From: Vanrija pseudolonga
Lineage: Eukaryota; Basidiomycota; Tremellomycetes; Trichosporonales; Trichosporonaceae
Assembly: GCF_020906515.1 (NCBI RefSeq)
Contig: NC_085851.1
Location: 558,001 to 622,000 of the forward strand
Length of the DNA: 64,000 bases
Direction: 5' to 3'
Part shown: piece after piece, positions 51,307 to 59,503 of the stretch
How positions within the stretch are numbered: position 1 is the first letter of the stretch
Layout: every line of letters begins with the position of its first letter
Translations under genes and position numbers: made by a program
Notes under the pieces: model-generated
Databases searched by the model: none
What the model saw: the letters and a program-made list of their open reading frames with translations, nothing else
Told to the model about the DNA's origin: nothing

Positions 51307-51924
51307 TTATCTAGTCTGACCCAGGAGGCTCACCGCGTCCTCGCGCACACTACGCACGGCCGCCCACCCAATCCGCGCGAGGTGGTCCAGCGCACTCCCC
51401 ACCTCGGCACCAGCACACGCCGCGAGCTCGATCGCGGAGCCCTCCCGTAGGGCAATGCGGAGCAAGTACGCCACGAGCACAGCGTACCCGTCGCGCACAG
51501 CCGTACGCAACATCACCTCGCGCGCGCGCTCGTCAAGCCGGTCCCACCCGCCCAATCCCGCGTCGCTCCACCCGCCCTCGCCGCGCGCGCGCGCAGCCCA
51601 CGAGCTCACGACCCACACGTCGAGGCTGGCGAGGGCGCTGGCCGGCGCCTGTAAGGCGCGCAGCGCGGATTCGAGGGCAGCGAGCTGCGTTATGGCGTAA
51701 GAGTGTTGCAGAGCATTGGCGAGCAGGCGCGCCTTGAGGGCGCTTGTGGAGCGCACGGCTCCGCTGAGCGCGAGGGCGAGGTTGCCGTGCGTGTCCCGCA
51801 CTGTGGGGAGGAACCGGCCCCTCGCGTCCGCTGCGTAGCGGATATGTGCTGTTATGTTGGGGGCGAAGGTAATCGCTAGTGTTGTTGGGGTGCGGGTGCC
51901 GAGGTGGACCTGGGCAATGGGCAT
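51307..51924 (-). CDS. Hypothetical Ala/Leu-rich protein, 205 residues
   Basis: A single exon from the Met at 51924 (MPIAQVHLGT). The frame extends further upstream to a Met at 52128, but that extension is Arg/Cys-rich and not protein-like. The product is Ala/Leu/Arg-rich and mainly helical in appearance, with no recognised motif. It is convergent with the second GST gene, the stop codons lying 89 bp apart. A small uncharacterised protein is the most I can say. Confidence 0.5.
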   Translation of the reverse strand: MPIAQVHLGTRTPTTLAITFAPNITAHIRYAADARGRFLPTVRDTHGNLALALSGAVRSTSALKARLLANALQHSYAITQLAALESALRALQAPASALASLDVWVVSSWAARARGEGGWSDAGLGGWDRLDERAREVMLRTAVRDGYAVLVAYLLRIALREGSAIELAACAGAEVGSALDHLARIGWAAVRSVREDAVSLLGQTR

Positions 51925-52276
51925 GGTGAGGTGTGGGTGGGTGCAAGTGTTGTTGTTGTCGTGGTTTTGTCGACGAGCGAGCCTGTTCGTGGCGCACGGA
52001 CACTGGCGGCGGTGCGACGTGCAACATGCAGCGACGAGACGAGCAGCGGGTGATCGGCGGCGACAACGTGTCGATACATAGCTACCGTCGCGCCCGTCGT
52101 CCTTCTCACACCGTCTTGAATCAATCAATCGCTCACATATGCAGTACTAGTGGAGGCGAGTTGCAGGGTCTTTCTTGTCTTGAGCAGCCCGCCGGTGGTG
52201 CCGCAACGCACACGCACACCCCCACGCGACGCTGTCCCACGCGGCATCTGTCTACCTTACCTCGACCACCACCTCG

Positions 52277-52529
52277 TCATGCTCGACTCCACGCCCAGAG
52301 GACGCCCAGCGCCTTGTCGATCTCAGCCACGGGGTGGAACAGCAAAAGCAGGAGCTCTGCGAGAGGTAAGGTGGTTGTTTGGCTAATGGTCTGTCTCGTG
52401 CGTACGGGTCGTAACGTCGACCCAGGCGACGGCGACGAGGGTGAGTAGGCCCTGCGGCTGCGTTGGCGTGGTGGTGGTGGTGGGTACGACGGGATCCGAT
52501 CCCTCCTGCTCGTGGAGCGTATATGCCAT
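52277..52529 (-). CDS. Small two-exon hypothetical protein, 67 residues
   Basis: Exon 1 is the complement of 52406-52529 and exon 2 of 52277-52356, with a 49-nt intron (GTACGC donor, CTCGCAG acceptor). The product is a Thr/Pro-rich N-terminus followed by a hydrophobic helical half: LLTLVAVAWVDVTTQLLLLF, then HPVAEIDKALGVLWAWSRA. The hydrophobic C-terminal half is more protein-like than chance would give and becomes continuous only with the intron removed. It could be a small membrane or complex-subunit protein. I do not recognise a family; the model rests on splice signals alone. Confidence 0.4.
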
Positions 52530-52871
52530 TGTAAGTGGTGAGTGAATGGGAGACCGACCCAGGAGACGAGTTATTTCTCTCACAATGAGTCGGGCCTGCC
52601 TGGCTTCGGGGCGAGCAGCGAAGCTTGCCGCGCTGCTCGGGCCCCGAGGGAGCGAGAAGCAAGAACATAACTCGACCCTGCACGCACGCAGCTGCAGCCT
52701 CTGTCAGGCAGGCGCATCAACGCACGCACGCAGCGCCGACCGACCGGCAACCGCCACGCCACTACTTGCCCTCCAAAAACAAGATGGATGGACCAATTAC
52801 AATCGCCGCTTAATCAATCGATCGTCGTTCGATCCCCACAAAATCCAAAAATTAGAACTTGGCTAATCGTC
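52530..52871. other. Intergenic, upstream of small gene and downstream of tRNA
   Basis: A promoter region for the small minus-strand gene is expected here. No other feature is seen apart from the start of the tRNA at its right end. Confidence 0.4.
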
Positions 52872-52958
52872 CCACCCCTGCCCGACTTGAACGGACGACC
52901 TTGAGGAATCACATTCCGGAATTGGAATCTCACGCTCTGCCAACTGAGCTAAGGGGTG
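52872..52958 (-). tRNA. tRNA with intron, anticodon best read CCA (Trp)
   Basis: The minus strand folds as a tRNA. The acceptor stem CACCCCT pairs perfectly with AGGGGTG. The D-arm has stem GCTC/GAGC with loop AGTTGGCA. The T-arm pairs GTCCG/CGGGC around TTCAAGT. The variable loop is AGGTC. The anticodon loop reads TTCCAAT, giving CCA, with an intron of about 15 nt after position 37; the TTCC of the loop can pair with GGAA in the intron, as expected for splicing. The anticodon stem has one mismatch (A31 with C39). The 3' CCA is not encoded. Isotype is likely but not certain. Confidence 0.75.
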
Positions 52959-53416
52959 TTGGTGATTTCGGCGGGCGCGGGGTGTTCGTGAGGCTCCTCA
53001 GCCGACCGACTCCTGGCAGCTCGATGCTGGGAGTCTCTGCCCACAGCAGGGGGAGAGTGGGCCGGCCGGCCATGAGGGGCTGGAAAGAGGCAGTACGCTG
53101 TGCTTGCTGACGAGGGCTTGACGTCGTGTCTGAGGCGCGTGGAAAGAAGAAAGGGTGGAGGCAAGGTCGGATGGTGAGAGACCTCGACACGGCTCATTGT
53201 CGAGGTGGTGCAGTGCGCCGTACCGTACCCAGCCAGGCCACGCAACTGCTCACGCACGGCTTCGGTGCATTAGGACGCCCCCCACCCTCATGCATCCTTC
53301 TCTGGTTGTCTAATACTCGGCTTCGGCGGTTGCAAGCCAGCCGTGCAGAGGGAGCGCCATCATGCACCGCCGCCACAGCGTCGCCCGCAACTCGCTACCC
53401 ACACACACCAGCACAC

Positions 53417-53562
53417 AAAAAGCTCTCCCCCGCTCCCGAACCCCGGCCGCCAGTCCCCTTCCTCCTGGGACCGGTTCGGATTCAGCGAGCGGGCTCGAAC
53501 CTCCAACCTGCAGTCGTAGGGGATTGCAACTCCCGGCGGCGAGCCGCTGCTCCACGCGCTGC
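53417..53562 (-). repeat. tRNA-derived SINE-like repeat, copy C
   Basis: On the minus strand this begins with an A-box-like TGGAGCAGCGG, then a B-box GGTTCGAGCCC. A tail follows with CTGAATCCG, then GGGGTTCGGGAG, ending in TTTTT and a TG-rich stretch. The B-box-to-tail order, the GAATCCG and GGTTCGGGAG motifs, the T-run and the TG end match copies A and B near 57.5-57.9 kb. The head cannot be folded into a good tRNA (the T-stem and acceptor have mismatches), so it is tRNA-like rather than a functional tRNA. Confidence 0.55.
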
Positions 53563-53717
53563 TGGTGTTGGCGGCTCGCGTCGCTCGACTTTGAATGACC
53601 GGACACGACATGCGCGCCTTGACTTCCCCACACAACTGCCCTGCACACACACCCCTTTCACCGACAATCATGCAATACATTGCTACATGCCATGCGTTCG
53701 ATAGCGTACTTCTGATG

Positions 53718-56682
53718 TCACTCCTCGCCGCCCAAGCTCGCCGAAAGCATCTTGGCAAACTCGTCCTCGCCGTCCGTCTCACCGTCTGTCTCGCCATCCG
53801 TCACGTCCGCCTCTGCGCCGCCCGAGTGCTCAAACCTGTGGTCATCGGGCACGTCGTCGTCGGGCCGCGGCGACTCTAATAAGAGCACCTTGCGCTTCTT
53901 GCGCGGAGGGTACGACGACTCGGCGAGGTTGTGGAAGACCCTTAACGGAAGGTTCTCCTCGTCGGCAAAGCGCATGTGCTTGAGGCCTGGTGTCGAGGCG
54001 CGAGACGATGCTGGTGAGTTGCGCATTGAAGATCGGCGTGGTGAGGGCGGCGCACTCTCGTCGCCGCTGCCGACGTCGACGCTCGAAGCGCGGCTCTCGG
54101 CGCCGTCACCGCCGTCGTCGCGCTCGTCGTCGCCTGCATCGGTGCCCATTTCGCTGTCAGACCCCTCATTTAACCATGTGTCGAAATCGTCATCGCCCCA
54201 AGCCTCAGTCAGAGTTGCCGCTTCCGCGATTAACTCGTCCTCAGTGACGCCAACGCCGTGGTCCCCATGGTCCTCCTGCGAGTCCGCGGGTTGATCCTCA
54301 TCTGACCCATTAGTCTCACCTGCAGGGGGTTTGCGCACTGTCGGTGTCTCGGGTCGGGAAGGACCTACAGACGTCGATGCGCTGGTCGGGTTCAATGCGA
54401 TGTAGTCGGTTTCGTCCAGTCGCTTCCACAGTGCAATGCACGTTTGTAGCCAGGCAAGCCACACCGTCTTGACTTTGGGGAATCGCGCTGCGTTGTGCAT
54501 CTTCTCGGTGCCGAGGGAGGCGGTGACAAGGTGAGTGACCTCGTCGTTCAGGTCGTTGGTGCATTTGGCCCCAAACGACTCGGCGGCCTTCCAGATCTCG
54601 CTCTTTTCGGGTTTGACGTGGCGCGGGATCACACCGGTGAAGGCGATGACACAGCCTGCGAGCACCTTGTCCTTGATCTCCTCGATGAGTAATGGCGTGT
54701 CGCACTCGAAGGGCATAGCGGGGTCCGAGGGGTCGCGTCCGTCATACGCTTCGTAGAAGCCCGTATGGATCTGGCGGAGAATCTTTTCAATGCGCCCGAG
54801 CTCGTAGTCGTTGTTGTTGAACAGCGCCTTGCGGTGGTGTAGGTGGGTGCGCTGAGAAGAGGGAGCAGGGGCAGCTGTGGCCTCTGTTGAGGGCTCTGAT
54901 GAGGCCTCCGATGAGGGTTCGGATGATGGCGCTGATGAGGGCTCTGGTGAGGGCTCTGCTGGGGCTTCGGTCGAGTCCTCAGACTTAGCCGCTTCTAGCA
55001 CCGCATCGTCCACGGCCTCTCCCCCAGTCTCGCTCTCCGCCTTCTCACCCTCCTCCTCCAGCTTGGCCAGTGGGCGTTCCTTAGCCAAGTCATCCAATAT
55101 CCTGGACTGCGCAAGCAGGCCGTCTTCCGTGCTGGGTATTTCTGGTGGCGTCTCCGGGGGCGGTGACGATGCAATGGTACTTGATGGGCTACTGGGGGCC
55201 TTTGATGATGATGGGATGGGGGTGATGGCGGGCTGGGTGGGAGGGAGGAACGCCGAGTTGATATCGCCAATGCCGACGAAGAAGTCGTACGGCACGACCT
55301 TGACGACGTTGGGACATCCGTCCCAGACGTCCTCGCGATCGTCGATCACCACCACCATGCTCTGGTCCGTTGGAAACAGCCGTGTTAGGTTCTTGGAGCT
55401 CATGCCTGAGGATGTCAGCGTCACGTGCCCTGTTGCTCCACTACCCACTTCCACTCTCGTCTCGTGACAACACCCGTCCACCGAAGATCTTGCCCTCGGG
55501 GTCGACAACCTTGCAGATGGCGTCGGCGTACGTCCGCGTGCCCATCGTGTAGACGTGCATCTCGTAGAGCTTTGACATCTTGTCAAGGAACGGTTTGAGT
55601 CCCGGTCTGCATGGGTCAGCTCCATGTCCGGCTTATGCCTACCCACCTTGGCTTGGTGTAATACCAGCGAACAGGTTCTGGCCCACGCTGCTTGCCCTTC
55701 AAAGCGCCAGGAGGTAGGTCATCTGCCAGCTGAAACCGCGCAACATCACTGAGCGCCTCGGCGTTCGGGTTCACCGAGCGAGGCAGCTCCTTTGACGCCG
55801 CGGGAGGAGAGTTTGGTGGCGTTGTCGACTCGGTAGCCTCGCTCTCGGGCTTCGCAGCAGCCTCCTTGGCCTGCCGCTCCTCCTCCTCAATCTCGTTCAT
55901 CCACTCGCCTACTGTTGGGTCAACCGTAGTGTGGATAATGGTCTGGTCAAGATCGACGATGAGCGTCAGCCGACGCGACGCGAGCAACGAGTCGCGAGTC
56001 AGGGTTTCGAGGCGTTTTGCCTCCTGCGAGGCGTCAGCTGAAGCGAACAGAACCGGCTGATTCCAGCTCACGTTTGTGGAGACAGTCACACCCAATGAGT
56101 CGTGTGCGAGCTCAAAGCTACCGGGGTATCGTGATGGCCCAGGGTTGTTGCTTGGAGGAGGGCGAGACAGGTAGTCCTCGCTGGGGTACAGTCAGCGGCT
56201 GTGGAGACACCGCGCCCACCGCCCCACACCGCATATCGGGTACGCACTTTGTGAGGTCTTTACCGCAGACAGCACACATGCCGTGGACCTGGACGGGGTG
56301 GGTGCAAGGCTGCTCCACCTGCAACAGCGGTTTGCTAGCATTCGTCAGTCGCGATCGGCGCACCGTCAACCACCGGCACTCACCGAGCATGCTTGGCCTC
56401 GATTGTCAAGCCCACCTTGATGCCAGCCTCCCAATTCTTCACCGTGCCGTCTATTGGGCTCTCCCAGCTGCCGACCATGTCTTCCTCGCGCTCCTTGGCG
56501 CTGACCGCCTTGCCGGCCCGCTCCTTGGCGTCATTCTCCTTGCGCCGCGTTGCCGACAGAAACTTGTACTCTGCGAGCCCGGTGCCTCTGGATACTTCGA
56601 CTCCTGGGGTGACGAGCAGCCGCGTGAGCGTGATGGGGTAAGGGAGGTTGGGGGGTAGGGAGAGGGGCGTCGGCTCGACCAT
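53718..56682 (-). CDS. FCP1: RNA polymerase II CTD phosphatase Fcp1
   Basis: Six exons (complement of 56384-56682, 56248-56334, 56072-56180, 55647-56023, 55449-55606, 53718-55405) join in phase to 905 residues. A biotinyl-like N-terminal region is followed by CTHPVQVHGMCAVCGKDLT. The FCPH catalytic domain has the DXDXT motif DLDQT at 189-193. YEMHVYTMGTRTYADAI and MVVVIDDREDVW complete it. A BRCT domain spans roughly 591-683 (AGCVIAFTGVIPRHVKPEKS to KTVWLAWLQTCI). The C-terminus is acidic. Fcp1 removes phosphate from the Rpb1 CTD and recycles polymerase in the nucleus. The Ser/Glu-rich spacer between the domains carries repeated SSEPSSEA-type units (54.88-54.97 kb). Confidence 0.95.
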
Positions 56683-57521
56683 TGTGCAGTCGCGCGCGGT
56701 GCTGGAAGCGGAATCGCCAGGGGGAATTGGGCCTGAGAGGTATAGTTATGCCTGGGCACCGATACCTAGCCCCCTGCGGTTCTCGTCGCTGTTACTGTAG
56801 GCTATTGCGTCTCAAGAACAATGTGTTGAAAAGAGAACAGAAAGGAAGAAGGTGTGTCGAGAACAACAACAAGATTGTTGCAAGCGACGCCATTCTTGTG
56901 CGCCGCTCGCCCGAAAGGTGGATCATCGACGGAATCAAATTTCCCCGCATCCTCTGTTCCGCACATCATTGGTGTGGTCACCTTTGTGCAATGTCGCATT
57001 GTTCTGTATCTTCCTGCCATTTGCTTATTACACAAAGAAAACTGTGTATCACTGATCCCAGTGTGCCTCAATGCCAATTACAAGAAGAAATACGTATCAC
57101 AATCTCTTGTGGGCTGGAGGAAACGGCTAAGAAGGTCACCGCATCAAGTGGCAGTCGGTTCAAACGCGTCGCCACCTGTCTTGGATGTCACGGCTACGAT
57201 TGCCAGAACTCTGGCAACGGCGAGCTGACTATTCTGTTGATCAGCCTTACTATAGAAGGTGGGATCTCCTGTCTGGATAGACGCATCACAGAGGTTTACC
57301 CCTAAGAGTTACACTCAACTTCAATACTAAACACTCTTACAATGGTCAGCTTGTTGGTTATCATATTGGTCTCTGGCCCAGGGGACGACTGCCGGGTTGA
57401 AGTCAAGAGTAAGACCGAGACGATTTCAGCGTGCGTGCATTACCGAGTGAGTGTTCGTTGTTCACACCACCGAGGACACAAGCCACACATAAGCCAGGAG
57501 TGTAGCTCGCTATCACCACCC
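56683..57521. other. AT-richer intergenic stretch upstream of FCP1
   Basis: This is visibly less GC-rich than its neighbours, particularly 56.76-57.35 kb. No gene is supported; translated frames are short and lack motifs. It includes the FCP1 promoter and ends at the first of two tRNA-like repeats. Confidence 0.4.
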
Positions 57522-57643
57522 GCCAGCGTGGCGGGGCGGTTCAAGCCGGTGGTCTCAGACCACAGGTTCGCGGTTCGAGCCGCACAGAATCCGGACCCAA
57601 GGGGTTGTGCAACGGGTTCGGGAGGTAGGGTCGGTCCTCTTTT
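57522..57643 (+). repeat. tRNA-derived SINE-like repeat, copy A
   Basis: An A-box-like TGGCGGGGCGG and the B-box GGTTCGAGCC are followed by a tail with AGAATCCGG, CGGGTTCGGGAG and GGGTCGGTCCTCTTTT, ending in a T-run that would stop RNA polymerase III. The tail is closely similar to copy B. The tRNA-like head does not fold cleanly, so it is not a working tRNA. Confidence 0.6.
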
Positions 57644-57669
57644 GTGTGTGTATGTGTGTGTGTGTGTGG
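57644..57669. repeat. TG microsatellite at end of copy A
   Basis: GTGTGTGTATGTGTGTGTGTGTG directly follows the T-run in the repeat. Copy C also ends in a TG-rich stretch, so it may be part of the element's 3' end. Confidence 0.8.
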
Positions 57670-57713
57670 CGGAGGAGCGAGCGACTCATAGCCAAGGTCA
57701 CAGAACTCTGCCA

Positions 57714-57849
57714 CCGCCCGCTTGCACAGCGGGTGTGGTGTCCTCCTGTTGTGTCTATCGACTCGCAGGTCGGCGGTTCGAATCTGTGCTGAGAATCCGG
57801 TCCTGAGGGGTCAGGCGACGGGTTCGGGGAGTAGGGTTGGTCTCCTTTT
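57714..57849 (+). repeat. tRNA-derived SINE-like repeat, copy B
   Basis: An A-box-like TTGCACAGCGG, then the B-box GGTTCGAATCT, then the same tail as copy A: GAGAATCCGG, CGGGTTCGGGGAG and GGGTTGGTCTCCTTTT. The tail aligns to copy A with few differences, while the head differs more, so either heads evolve faster or they come from different tRNA-like parents. Confidence 0.6.
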
Positions 57850-58440
57850 GCCTCTTGGAAGACAGCGGCAATGAGGCTGCTGCCATCAAGCTGCCGCCCG
57901 CGCTCATGGGGTGATGGCCTCTTTCGTCTGTGTCTCCCAAAACCTCTCTGCACCTCATTAGAGATACAAACAACGATTCGATGCCAAAGGCGTCCCCAAG
58001 CTCTTCCACATTGGATCACTGTGTCGAGGTTGGAGCAGAACGCGATGGGAGCGGCACACGAGCCGCCGGCCAAGCGCAAGTCAGTCACCTACCTGCCAGC
58101 CACAATCGCAACCGCCATTATGCGGCATGCACGCCAAGCACCCTACATGACCAAGCATCCGCCTACGTCGAACGCCACGCGCCATGCATCTCCAAATGCC
58201 AGTTCCCGGACGCAGTGTAGCGAGATAACCGTGTCGCCTCGCCTCGGAGCCCCACTCGAACCGGGCCACGCGCGCCGCCGGACCGCGGGCCGGGAGGGCC
58301 GGCGGCAAGAGACGGCAAGGAGCACATGCCCCAAGTCGTCGTGCGTCGTTCTCATAACATTGCGCGGGCTCTCTCTGCGCATTGCACTCTTGCTCTCTTG
58401 CTCGCTCTGCATCGCATCTCGGCCCCTCCCAGCACGCACA
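57850..58440. other. Upstream region of amidohydrolase gene
   Basis: No gene. The frame of the amidohydrolase is open well upstream of its Met, but the peptide there is Arg/Ser/Pro-rich and unlike the enzyme, so it is treated as leader. Confidence 0.45.
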
Positions 58441-59455
58441 ATGTCCCTCCCAGCCCCGGACCCCACAGCCCTCCCACCCACCTCCACCACCCTCCATCCC
58501 CCCTTGCCAGAGGGCACAATCGACACGCACTTCCACATCTTTCCCGACGCGCCGCTCGCCCCGCTCGAAAGGCGGCCCTTCACGCCGGCGCCGTTCCCCA
58601 ACTCCACCGCCACACAGTTCCACGCGTCACTCGGCGTGTCGCGCAGCGTGCTCGTGCACTCGATGGCCTTCGGGCCTGACCTGGCGACGTTGCGCGAGTA
58701 CATCGGTGCCAACCCCGACGTTGTCGGCGTCGGCGCGTTGACGCCCTCCGACGGCGTGGAGGAGATCAAGCGCCTCGACGCGGCTGGCGTGCGCGGTGTG
58801 CGGGCTGTCTTCGGCGGAGACGTCGACACGCGCGCGCGCGCGCTGGGTATTAGGGAACTCGCGAGGCGCCTGGACGACGCCGGCGTGGCATGGAGCGTGT
58901 TGGTCCAGGAGTGGGACTCGACCATCTTCGACGAGGTGAGTGTGTTGCCTGAGCCAAGCTGACGCAAAGTTACTTGCTATCGCCGACACGCTGCCACCGT
59001 CCCAGGCGCTCGTGGTCGACCACCTCGGATACCTCCAGGGCCCTTGGAGCAGCTACCCCTCCAGCCCTAGCCCGACGATCACCCTGTCGGTGCCCCATCT
59101 CGCGCCGCTGCCGGCCGACACTCCGGGACTGCAGGCCCTGTTGGCGCTACTGAAGAGCTACAACGTCTACGTCAAGCTTAGTGCGCCGTACCGCGTCACG
59201 ACCAAGCCCGAGACGCTGGAACACTTGGTCAAGGCGTACGCCGCGACGCCCGACAAGCTCGTCTGGGGTACCGACTGGCCGTACGTCCCCCTCGCGCACG
59301 ACATTGCGCGCTGGAAGGCCGAGGGCAAGGGCGAGGTGCCGACCGGCTTCAGGAACGAGGACCTCGCGCAGTGGGTTGGGCTGCTCCGCGAGTGGCTCGA
59401 CGACGACACCTTTACCAAAGCGTTTGCGACCAACGCCCAAAAGCTGTATGGATAA
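58441..59455 (+). CDS. Amidohydrolase family protein (TIM-barrel metal-dependent hydrolase)
   Basis: Two exons (58441-58935, 58970-59455) with a 34-nt intron (GTGAGT donor, CTGAC branch, AAAG acceptor) give 326 residues. The signature DTHFHIF near the N-terminus supplies the metal-binding His30 and His32. A central region GVRGVRAVFGG follows, then ALVVDHLGYLQG, and a C-terminal WGTDWPYVP carries the Asp typical of this superfamily (amidohydrolase 2, related to 2-pyrone-4,6-dicarboxylate lactonases). It likely hydrolyses a lactone or amide in the cytosol; the substrate is unknown. It is convergent with SKI2, stop codons 48 bp apart. Confidence 0.88.
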
Positions 59456-59503
59456 TGCCATGCATTTATGCAGTGTTCCAAGTCACCCCTTGGTGTATGT
59501 TGT

